From an uncultured Prevotella sp. (GTDB lineage: Bacteria; Bacteroidota; Bacteroidia; Bacteroidales; Bacteroidaceae): a stretch of DNA of 5,786 nt. The stretch's first letter is position 1; each line of letters begins with the position of its first letter. Location: positions 1-5,786 of the forward strand of contig CAMTJK010000187.1 in assembly GCA_947072805.1 (NCBI GenBank), read 5' to 3'. A program made the position numbers and the translations under genes. A model generated the notes under the pieces. It was not told the DNA's origin and searched no databases. It saw nothing but the letters and a program-made list of their open reading frames with translations. Shown here piece after piece: positions 1 to 5,786 of the stretch.

Positions 1-1
1 C

Positions 2-148
2 TCTTACATTGGTCACGACATCTGCGAATACCCAGATTCTGATAAAATCATCCTTGTGCCCGGCGGCGAGACGTTCCGACGAAGCGAACAGCATCCCTAT
101 TTCGACGGTGAAACCGACACCGACAAGATTTGGGAAGAGTTGCAATGA
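2..148 (+). CDS. C-terminal fragment of an unrecognised protein (5' end outside window)
   Basis: This frame is open from the left edge to a TGA at 146-148 and gives 48 residues. It begins SYIGHDICEYPDSDKIILVP and ends DKIWEELQ. The composition is that of a soluble, acidic protein tail (many D/E, a GGE turn, an aromatic-rich HPYFDGE stretch), with no membrane segment and no helix-turn-helix that I can recognise. I do not recognise the family and assign no function. Support for a real gene is the protein-like composition and the intrinsic terminator starting 22 bases after the stop, which is a normal place for the end of a transcription unit. The other forward frames here are less convincing: one stops within the first 45 bases, and another (from position 9) gives a low-complexity product that runs through the terminator and into the adaptor gene. 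The gene is probably unrelated to the efflux operon, since a terminator and a promoter separate them. Confidence 0.6.
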   Translation, partial: SYIGHDICEYPDSDKIILVPGGETFRRSEQHPYFDGETDTDKIWEELQ

Positions 149-169
149 ATTTCCTTATCCTAAAATTAT

Positions 170-197
170 AACAGCTTCTTTCGGGGAGCTGTTTTTT
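170..197 (+). terminator. Rho-independent terminator of the upstream gene
   Basis: The left arm AACAGCTTC (170-178) pairs with the right arm GGAGCTGTT (185-193): nine pairs including one G-U, with a six-base loop. The right arm runs directly into a row of six T (192-197). It lies 22 bases after the stop of the upstream fragment and about 100 bases before the adaptor start, so it should insulate the efflux operon from upstream transcription. The A/T-rich flank on the other side lacks a clean T run on the minus strand, so bidirectional function is uncertain. Confidence 0.85.
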
Positions 198-244
198 CGT
201 TTTCAAGCAACACTTTTACGCGTTAATGCCGCTTTCTATATAAT

Positions 245-255
245 GTATGTCATAC
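245..255. promoter_or_regulatory. Short perfect dyad upstream of the -7 element, candidate operator
   Basis: GTATG-T-CATAC is a perfect inverted repeat with five-base arms and a single central base. It ends five bases before the putative -7 element, so a protein bound there would overlap the promoter. Dyads of this size are common targets of dimeric repressors such as TetR or MarR types, which often control RND pumps, but no regulator gene is visible in the window. An 11-base dyad can also arise by chance in A/T-rich DNA. Confidence 0.25.
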
Positions 256-260
256 CGCTG

Positions 261-268
261 TTACTTTG
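261..268 (+). promoter_or_regulatory. Probable Bacteroidota -7 promoter element of the efflux operon
   Basis: TTACTTTG followed by CA resembles the Bacteroidota housekeeping -7 element (TAnnTTTG, often seen as TACCTTTGCA), with the CTTTGCA core intact and a mismatch at the conserved A. It lies 32 bases before the adaptor ATG, which would give a short leader of roughly 25 bases. A -33 TTTG element at the usual spacing is not clear. The nearest match is TTTC at 233-236, about 24 bases upstream, slightly too far. The promoter may therefore be weak or depend on an activator. A perfect TATAAT at 239-244 is a competing E. coli-style -10, but this phylum generally does not use that consensus. Confidence 0.5.
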
Positions 269-300
269 CATCCAAATAATTGATTACAAAGTTTATAGCA

Positions 301-1407
301 ATGAAGAATCATATCTATTTCAGATTTGTCGGAATGACCGTACTCCTTTTGATGTTTTCCTCATGCAAGGATGGGAAAGAGGTAAATACAGCTCCCAAAT
401 ATTACTCGACGGAGATTCTCGCTCCCGTCAATAGGACAGGGCAAGTGCAATATCCGGCAGTCCTCAAAGGCCGCCAGAGTGTGGAGATACGTCCGCAATG
501 CAGCGGACTTATCACACGGATTTGCATAGAAGAAGGGGCGAAGGTGAGAAAAGGGCAACTATTGTTCGTCATTGACCAGGCTCCCTATCTTTCCGCCTTG
601 AAAACCGCTTCAGCCAATGTGTCGCAGGCCGAGGCGCGACTGGCTACTGCACGGCTGACGCTCAACGGCAAGGAAGCGTTGTTCAAGAAAAATGTCATTT
701 CCGAGTATGAATGGCAGACAGCCCGTAACGACTTGAAAGCAGCCGAAGCTACACTTGAACAGATGCAGGCGCAGTACGACAACGCCCGGACGGAATTATC
801 CTATACCGAGGTGAAAAGTCCTGTGGACGGTGTGGCGGGTATGATTCCCTACCGGGTGGGCGCATTGGTGGACAGAAACATTGCCGAGCCGTTGGTGTGT
901 GTGTCGGACACGGAAGAGATGTTTGCCTACTTTTCCGTTTCGGAGAACGATGAATTGGCGAGGAACGCAAGGCTCGGAACACAGGAAATTGCGTTCCGTT
1001 CCGCCAATAGAAGAACCTCCGTTGTAAACGGAGTCATCGATGCCGTCAGCGGCACGGTGGATGCCCGGACAGGAACCATCAATGTTAGGGCAAGAATCCC
1101 CAACCGTGATAAAATATTGTATGACGGCAGCACAGGGACTGTGCTCGTTTCATCTGAAAAGACTAACTGTATTGTTATTCCCCAAACAGCAACTTACGAG
1201 ATTCAAAACCGTACGTTCGTCTATAAGGTTGTGAATGGGCGTGCTGTCTCAGCATCTGTCGAAGTGGAGGACATAGGCAACGGCAGGGAATACATCGTCC
1301 TGTCCGGTCTAAAAGCCGGCGACAAAATCGTTACTGAAGGCGCAGGATTGTTGCGTGAAGGAACGGAAATCACTGAAAGTATAACCGCCAAAAACGCTTC
1401 ACGATGA
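301..1407 (+). CDS. RND efflux periplasmic adaptor (membrane fusion) lipoprotein
   Basis: The 368-residue product is the periplasmic adaptor of a tripartite RND pump, linking the inner-membrane transporter to the outer-membrane channel. Residues 1-22 are a lipoprotein signal (hydrophobic VLLLMFSSC, lipidated Cys22). The first lipoyl half is about 58-94 (VEIRPQCSGLITRI, then EEGAKVRKGQLLFVID). A helical hairpin rich in A, E, Q and L spans about 95-165 (including NVSQAEARLATARL), and the second lipoyl half about 165-190 (YTEVKSPVDGVAG). A beta-barrel at about 205-285 contains VDARTGTINVRARIPN, and a membrane-proximal domain follows to about 358 (LKAGDKIVTEG). This order and length are typical of the AcrA/MexA family. 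I chose ATG 301 because it puts the signal peptide at the N terminus; the in-frame TTG at 280 would add seven residues. The stop overlaps the pump start as ATGA, indicating translational coupling. Family assignment is firm; the substrate is unknown. Confidence 0.96.
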   Translation: MKNHIYFRFVGMTVLLLMFSSCKDGKEVNTAPKYYSTEILAPVNRTGQVQYPAVLKGRQSVEIRPQCSGLITRICIEEGAKVRKGQLLFVIDQAPYLSALKTASANVSQAEARLATARLTLNGKEALFKKNVISEYEWQTARNDLKAAEATLEQMQAQYDNARTELSYTEVKSPVDGVAGMIPYRVGALVDRNIAEPLVCVSDTEEMFAYFSVSENDELARNARLGTQEIAFRSANRRTSVVNGVIDAVSGTVDARTGTINVRARIPNRDKILYDGSTGTVLVSSEKTNCIVIPQTATYEIQNRTFVYKVVNGRAVSASVEVEDIGNGREYIVLSGLKAGDKIVTEGAGLLREGTEITESITAKNASR

Positions 1408-4400
1408 ACTTGCAGACCTTTATCAACCGCCCGATATTGTCCGGCGTATTGTCGGTGTTCGTAGTACTCCTCGGCGTCATTGGATTAGTGCAACTGCCCG
1501 TTGAGCAATTTCCGGAAATAGCACCGCCCACGGTCAGGGTGAGTGCTACCTACACGGGGGCCAATGCCGAAACATTACAGAAAGCCGTCGTCGCCCCGTT
1601 GGAAGAAGCCATCAACGGTGTGGAGAACATCAACTACATGACCTCCTCTGCCACCAACAACGGCACAGCCACTATCAATGTCTATTTCCGTCAAGGAACA
1701 GACCCAGATATGGCGGCGGTGAACGTTCAGAACCGCATAGCCTCGGCACAGGGCGTACTGCCTGCGGAGGTAATCCGTTCTGGCATCACAGTACGCAAAA
1801 GCCAAAACAGCACGGCTAAGATTGTGGCACTGTACAGCCCGGACAACAGCTTCGACCAGAAATTCTTATACAACTATTTCAAGATAAACATCGAACCGCG
1901 ACTGGCACGTATTCCCGGCGTGGGCGACATCACGGTGTTCGGTTCCGATTACTCGCTGCGCATCTGGTTAGATGCGGAAAAGATGACGGCTTACGGTCTT
2001 GTCCCTGCCGACATCACCGCCGTGCTGGACGAGCAGAATGTGGAGGCTCCCACCGGAACATTGGGAGCGGATATGGACAACACCTTCCAGTATGTACTGA
2101 AATACCGGGGACGCTATGAAGACGAGGAGGATTTCGGCAATCTTGTTGTCAAATCGTTGTCTGATGGAAGTGTCCTTCGCCTGAAAGACGTGGCGGAAGT
2201 GGAACTCGGCGCATTGAACTACGCCACGAAAAACGAGTTGATCGGACATCCGGGCACGAACTGTATGATAGCGCAGGCGCCCGGCTCGAACGCCAATGAA
2301 ATCGTCGAGGCGATAGACGAAGTGATACAGGATGCCGCCACCGAACTGCCCAAAGGAATGGAACTGGTCGATCTGATGAGCATCAAGAGTTTTTTGGACG
2401 CTTCCGTACACAACGTGATAGAAACCCTGCTGGAAGCCATCCTGCTGGTTATTTTCATCGTGTGGCTCTTCCTGCGTGACCTGCGTTCCACGGTGATTCC
2501 CGCCGTGGCTATCGTTGTATCATTGATTGGAACATTTGCTTTTCTCTATTTTGCAGGAATGTCCGTCAATATGCTGACGCTATTTGCGCTGGTACTCGTT
2601 ATCGGTACGGTGGTGGACGATGCGATTGTAGTGGTCGAAGCTGTGCAGTCCCGCTTCGACAGCGGTTGCCCTTCTCCCCGTCAGGCAACGATGGAAGCCA
2701 TGCAGGGCATCAGTCGCCCGTTGGTTACCACTTCATTGGTGTTCATGGCTGTATTTATCCCGGTATGCTTTATCGGCAGTGCGACTGGCAAGTTCTACAC
2801 ACAATTCGGTCTGACGATGGCGGTTGCCGTCTTGATTTCCACATTCAATGCACTCACGTTCAGTCCTGCGCTGTGTGTATTGCTGATGAAACCGATCGCT
2901 GTCATGAAAAAAACGTCTCGTTTCGCAGCCGCTTACGATGCCGCCTTTCAGGGAATGACGTGCAAATATAAAAGCTCAGTGGTGTTCCTGTTACGCCGCA
3001 AATGGCTTTCCGCCCCGTTGCTGCTGGCTGCTACCTGTGGATTCTTCTATCTGCTGCATGTGACAAAGACGGGACTTGTACCCGATGAAGATACGGGAAC
3101 TATAGTGGTGGATGTGCAGGCGGCTCCCGGAACAAGCCTTGCCCAGACGGAACGCATCCTCAAGAACATCGAAGACCGCATCAAGGACACCCCACAATTC
3201 CAAATCTATTCCAAGTCGATAGGGATGGGAATGCTTGCCGGACAAGGTCCTTCCAATGGCACATTTATCATCCGCTTGAAGCCTTGGGACCAGAGGACAG
3301 GTCGCCATGACGACAACCGCTCTGTTATCAATGACCTGTACCGCCGTCTCTCGGACATCACCAATGCACGCATCATGGTCTTTGCCCAGCCCATCATTGC
3401 CGGATATGGTGTGACCAATGGTTTCGAGGTACATGTGCAAGACCGTCGCGGCAGTTCGGTAGAAGAACTGCAACGTCACGCGCAGGCTTTTATCGCTGCA
3501 CTGAGCGAACGACCGGAAATCGCAAGGGCGCAGACCTCTTTCGACAGCCGCTATCCGCAATACCGTGTCGAGGTGGATGCCGCCGTGTGCAAGCGGGCGG
3601 GCGTGTCACCTTCGGAAGTGCTCAACGCTTTGTCCGGCTATATCGGAGGTGTCTATTCTTCGAACATCAACCGCTTTTCCAAACTCTACCGGGTGATGAT
3701 GCAGGCATCGCCGGAGTACCGGGCGGATGTCCGTTCGCTCGACGGGTTGTTCGTGCGCACCGCCTCAGGTGAGATGTCGCCCATCAGTCGCTATGTCACA
3801 CTGACCCGTGTCTATGGATCGGAATCACTGTCGCGTTTCAATCTCTTTCCGTCCATTGCGGTCAATGGCGCACCCGCCGCCGGATACAGTTCCGGGCAGG
3901 CTCTGAATGCCATTCGTGAAGTAGCTGCACAGACACTTCCGGCGGGATACGGCTACGAGTTCGGCGCCATGTCGCGTGAAGAGGCTTCGGCGGGCAATAC
4001 ATCGGTTTGGGTATTCGGCATCTGCATCGTGTTCATCTACCTGATACTGTGCGCCCTCTATGAGAGCCTGCTCATACCGCTTGCCGTCATTCTCGCCATT
4101 CCTTTCGGACTGTTCGGCAGCTTCCTTTTCGCCAAACTGTTCGGCATCGAGAATAACATCTATATGCAGACCGGCATCATCATGCTCATCGGTCTGCTTG
4201 CCAAGACCGCCATACTCCAGACGGAATATGCTTCGGAATGCCGCAGCAGAGGAATGAGCATCACTGCATCGGCTGTCGCCGCGGCGGTTGCCCGGCTTCG
4301 TCCCATATTGATGACCTCGATGACCATGGTATTCGGACTGCTTCCGATGATATTCTCCACAGGGATAGGCTGCAACGGTTCGCGCTCGCTGGCAGTGGGC

Positions 4401-4526
4401 TCGATAGGCGGTATGCTGGTTGGTACGGTGTCCTTGCTACTCTTCGTGCCGCTTCTGTTCATTGTGTTCCGGCACGTGGAGGAAAAAATAATACCTGGAA
4501 ATAAAGTTCAAAAACACATACAATAA
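1404..4526 (+). CDS. RND inner-membrane efflux pump, HAE1/AcrB type
   Basis: This 1040-residue protein is the proton-driven pump of the tripartite system, close to the 1049 residues of AcrB. It starts with NRPILSGVLSVFVVLLGVIG, the usual TM1. Two large periplasmic loops (about 31-336 and 555-867) carry porter and docking domains, and twelve membrane segments fit the standard 1+6+5 pattern (TM2-TM6 about 337-494, TM7 about 535-553, TM8-TM12 about 868-1022). Proton-relay residues are present: D405 and D406 in TM4 (GTVVDDAIVVVE), K934 in TM10 (GLLAKTAIL), and R964 and T971 in TM11 (ARLRPILMTS). These match AcrB D407, D408, K940, R971 and T978, so the enzyme should be active. The paired Asp in TM4 and overall similarity favour the HAE1 (drug, dye, bile salt) branch over heavy-metal pumps. 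AcrB pocket aromatics are mostly replaced: by eye, F136 becomes T137, Y327 becomes M325, F615 and F617 become M608 and M610, while F178 is kept as F179. The actual substrate cannot be inferred. Confidence 0.97.
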   Translation: MNLQTFINRPILSGVLSVFVVLLGVIGLVQLPVEQFPEIAPPTVRVSATYTGANAETLQKAVVAPLEEAINGVENINYMTSSATNNGTATINVYFRQGTDPDMAAVNVQNRIASAQGVLPAEVIRSGITVRKSQNSTAKIVALYSPDNSFDQKFLYNYFKINIEPRLARIPGVGDITVFGSDYSLRIWLDAEKMTAYGLVPADITAVLDEQNVEAPTGTLGADMDNTFQYVLKYRGRYEDEEDFGNLVVKSLSDGSVLRLKDVAEVELGALNYATKNELIGHPGTNCMIAQAPGSNANEIVEAIDEVIQDAATELPKGMELVDLMSIKSFLDASVHNVIETLLEAILLVIFIVWLFLRDLRSTVIPAVAIVVSLIGTFAFLYFAGMSVNMLTLFALVLVIGTVVDDAIVVVEAVQSRFDSGCPSPRQATMEAMQGISRPLVTTSLVFMAVFIPVCFIGSATGKFYTQFGLTMAVAVLISTFNALTFSPALCVLLMKPIAVMKKTSRFAAAYDAAFQGMTCKYKSSVVFLLRRKWLSAPLLLAATCGFFYLLHVTKTGLVPDEDTGTIVVDVQAAPGTSLAQTERILKNIEDRIKDTPQFQIYSKSIGMGMLAGQGPSNGTFIIRLKPWDQRTGRHDDNRSVINDLYRRLSDITNARIMVFAQPIIAGYGVTNGFEVHVQDRRGSSVEELQRHAQAFIAALSERPEIARAQTSFDSRYPQYRVEVDAAVCKRAGVSPSEVLNALSGYIGGVYSSNINRFSKLYRVMMQASPEYRADVRSLDGLFVRTASGEMSPISRYVTLTRVYGSESLSRFNLFPSIAVNGAPAAGYSSGQALNAIREVAAQTLPAGYGYEFGAMSREEASAGNTSVWVFGICIVFIYLILCALYESLLIPLAVILAIPFGLFGSFLFAKLFGIENNIYMQTGIIMLIGLLAKTAILQTEYASECRSRGMSITASAVAAAVARLRPILMTSMTMVFGLLPMIFSTGIGCNGSRSLAVGSIGGMLVGTVSLLLFVPLLFIVFRHVEEKIIPGNKVQKHIQ

Positions 4527-4549
4527 TCATTATTAAAATTCTTACGAAG

Positions 4550-5194
4550 ATGAAAAAGTTGATATTTATTTTGGCAGCCATATTCGGGATGAGCCTTACG
4601 GTCAGTGCTTGTAATACCCATGACGGCAGAATAGAGGAACCAGAAACGGAACGGCCGGATGAACAGTCCGATTCAGATACGGATTCCGGAATTATGGGGA
4701 AGACTCTTATCGTGTATTATAGTTTTACCAACAATTCACACGTTATCGCTACAGAACTCCAAAAACAGACTGAAGCAGATATAATCCGGGTCGAGCCTGC
4801 TGATGAGAACGTGGACTACAATGATTATTCCATCGGTTTGCCTATGATGAACCTCATCAAGGCACATCCGGACAATCCGGCATCTTATCCGGCTATTAAA
4901 ACCGAAGCCGGTAATTTGGGTGATTATGATAATGTTATTATCGTAGCCCCTTTGTGGTGGAACAACATGGCTGCACCGCTTCAAACATTTCTCTTCAAAT
5001 ACGGTGCTAAAATGGAAGGCAAACACATCGGACTGATTGTGTCAAGCGGCGAAAGCAGTATAGAAGGTGTTGAAGCCGATGTAAAACGGCTTATTCCCAA
5101 AGGAAAGTACCTTAATCCTTCTTTATGGATATTGCGTTCGCGCACCAATCAATGCCGTACATTGATTGAAGAGTGGTTGAAAACAATACATTAA
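4550..5194 (+). CDS. Lipid-anchored flavodoxin-like protein between pump and channel genes
   Basis: The 214-residue product has a lipoprotein signal (KKLIFILAAIFG then LTVSAC, lipidated Cys21), a 25-residue acidic linker (22-47, rich in E, D, S and P), and a flavodoxin-fold domain from about 50 to the end. The first strand and phosphate loop read KTLIVYYSFTNNSHVIA (51-67), the counterpart of the FMN phosphate loop YFSRTGNT. The second flavin loop reads APLWWNNMAAPLQTFL (133-148), matching the PIWWGTMPPP pattern of the Flavodoxin_4-like family. The length fits a single domain plus anchor. FMN binding is likely but inferred, because the loop has N in place of the usual Gly (TNNS). Such proteins transfer electrons or reduce small molecules; the signal predicts the periplasmic side of a membrane, with no obvious electron donor in the window. 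It starts 23 bases after the pump stop and ends 3 bases before the channel start, so it is co-transcribed. It is more A/T-rich than the genes around it. Confidence 0.9.
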   Translation: MKKLIFILAAIFGMSLTVSACNTHDGRIEEPETERPDEQSDSDTDSGIMGKTLIVYYSFTNNSHVIATELQKQTEADIIRVEPADENVDYNDYSIGLPMMNLIKAHPDNPASYPAIKTEAGNLGDYDNVIIVAPLWWNNMAAPLQTFLFKYGAKMEGKHIGLIVSSGESSIEGVEADVKRLIPKGKYLNPSLWILRSRTNQCRTLIEEWLKTIH

Positions 5195-5197
5195 AAA

Positions 5198-5786
5198 ATG
5201 AAGCGACTGATCTTTCTTTCAATGGCAGCCTGTCTTCTGACAGGCTGCGGAATATATGGGAAATATTCACGTCCGGACATAGAAATCGAGACTCAATATC
5301 GCCATACGGAAAATACGGCTGATACGGCAACGATAGCCTCGCTGTCATGGCGTGAGTTCTTTACCGATACCTGTCTGCAAGCCCTTATTGAACAGGGCTT
5401 GCAGCGGAATACGGATTTGCAGATTGCACGTCTGAAAGTAGAGGAAGCCGAAGCGGTGCTGATGAACGCCCGACTTTCTTACCTGCCGGCGTTGTCACTC
5501 TCGCCCCAAGCCGGTGTCGGCCGTTACGATGGAAACACGACAAGGGCCTACCAGATAGCGGCATCGACCAGTTGGGAACTCGATATCTTCGGCAAGAACA
5601 CCAACGCCCAACGAGGCGCGAGTGCAGCTCTTGCCGGCAGCCGCGATTATGCCCAAGCCGTCAGGACACAGCTGATAGCGACCATCGCCAACAGCTATTA
5701 CACGCTATTGATGCTCGACCAACAGCTCGAGATATCGAACGAAACGCTTATCAACTGGAATGCCACCATTGCCACATTGGAGGCAC
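5198..5786 (+). CDS. TolC/OprM (NodT-type) outer-membrane efflux channel lipoprotein, 3' end outside window
   Basis: The frame opens at ATG 5198 and stays open to the right edge, giving 196 codons of a protein whose family usually runs to about 450-480 residues. Residues 1-17 are a clear lipoprotein signal (MKRLIFLSMAACLLTGC, lipidated Cys17). Family hallmarks follow: KYSRPDIE after the anchor, then SLSWREFFTDTCLQALIEQG (49-68) and NTDLQIARLKVEEAEA (71-86), the first long helix with its N-DL-A pattern; ARLSYLPALSLSPQAG (91-106); and SWELDIFGK (125-133), the strand signature of OprM/NodT channels, followed by the helix AQAVRTQLIATIANSYYTLL (152-171). It is the exit duct of the tripartite pump, trimeric in known relatives. 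Only three bases separate it from the flavodoxin stop, and an A-rich leader stands in for a Shine-Dalgarno. The visible half has no frameshift; the C-terminal half is not in the window. Confidence 0.95.
   Translation, partial: MKRLIFLSMAACLLTGCGIYGKYSRPDIEIETQYRHTENTADTATIASLSWREFFTDTCLQALIEQGLQRNTDLQIARLKVEEAEAVLMNARLSYLPALSLSPQAGVGRYDGNTTRAYQIAASTSWELDIFGKNTNAQRGASAALAGSRDYAQAVRTQLIATIANSYYTLLMLDQQLEISNETLINWNATIATLEA
5225..5248 (+). other. Perfect 10-bp hairpin inside the channel signal-peptide codons
   Basis: GCAGCCTGTC (5225-5234) and GACAGGCTGC (5239-5248) are exact reverse complements separated by the loop TTCT. They cover codons 10-17 of the channel gene, encoding A-A-C-L-L-T-G-C up to the lipidated Cys. 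No T run follows (the next bases are GGAATATAT), so it is not an intrinsic terminator. It begins 25 bases after the ATG and could act on ribosome entry, RNA stability or relative expression within the operon. It could equally be a by-product of the Ala/Cys/Gly codons of a lipobox. Confidence 0.6.

Noticed and set aside
239..244. Perfect TATAAT as a sigma-70 -10 box
   Set aside because: The best -35 partner (TTTACG at 215-220) matches only four of six positions, and Bacteroidota primary sigma factors favour the TTTG / TAnnTTTG pattern instead.
280..300. TTG at 280 as an earlier start for the adaptor gene
   Set aside because: It would add seven residues (MITKFIA) in front of a complete lipoprotein signal, and would place the start only about 12 bases after the -7 element. 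ATG 301 gives a standard signal peptide.
9..434. Forward open frame of 141 codons overlapping the upstream fragment and the adaptor start
   Set aside because: It runs through the intrinsic terminator and about 130 bases into the adaptor gene in another frame, and its product has no recognisable family features.
1968..2411. Minus-strand open frame of 147 codons opposite the pump gene
   Set aside because: It lies wholly inside a highly conserved RND coding region, and its His/Gln-rich composition is typical of an antisense shadow.
2991..3560. Minus-strand open frame of 189 codons opposite the pump gene
   Set aside because: Long, but fully inside conserved pump sequence, with no recognisable domain and a composition typical of reverse-complement reading.
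4522..4534. AATAAT-C-ATTATT dyad at the pump stop codon as a terminator
   Set aside because: The stem is six A-T pairs with a one-base centre, so it cannot form a stable hairpin, and no T run follows. The genes on both sides appear co-transcribed.

Overview
The window suggests a member of the Bacteroidota (Bacteroides, Parabacteroides or Alistipes type). The reasons are the absence of clear Shine-Dalgarno sequences, A/T-rich leaders directly before the start codons, a CTTTGCA-type -7 promoter element, lipoprotein signal peptides on three of the four main genes, and the protein sequences themselves. The species cannot be fixed from the sequence. GC content is mixed: sampled lines of the pump gene reach 55-65%, while the flavodoxin gene samples at about 43%.

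Layout: positions 2-148 hold the last 48 codons of an unrecognised gene, closed by an intrinsic terminator at 170-197. A 150-bp intergenic stretch (149-300) follows, with a likely promoter and a small dyad that could be an operator. A same-strand operon then runs to the right edge: a periplasmic adaptor (membrane fusion) lipoprotein (301-1407), an RND inner-membrane pump of the HAE1/AcrB type (1404-4526, overlapping the adaptor by ATGA), a lipid-anchored flavodoxin-like protein (4550-5194), and the first 196 codons of a TolC/OprM/NodT-type outer-membrane channel (5198 to beyond the edge). No terminator is visible between these four genes and the gaps are -4, 23 and 3 bp, so they probably share one transcript.

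Function: adaptor, pump and channel together form a complete proton-driven tripartite efflux system spanning both membranes. The pump keeps the proton-relay residues (D405, D406, K934, R964), so it looks functional. Its substrate cannot be named. By-eye alignment shows that most aromatic residues of the AcrB distal drug pocket are replaced, several by methionine.

The unusual element is the flavodoxin-like gene between pump and channel. It encodes an FMN-type fold behind a lipoprotein signal and an acidic linker, so it should act on the periplasmic side of a membrane rather than in the cytosol. It is also more A/T-rich than its neighbours. This could be a redox partner of the efflux system or a gene inserted into the operon. 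I see no CRISPR array, tRNA, rRNA, insertion sequence or dedicated regulator gene in the window.
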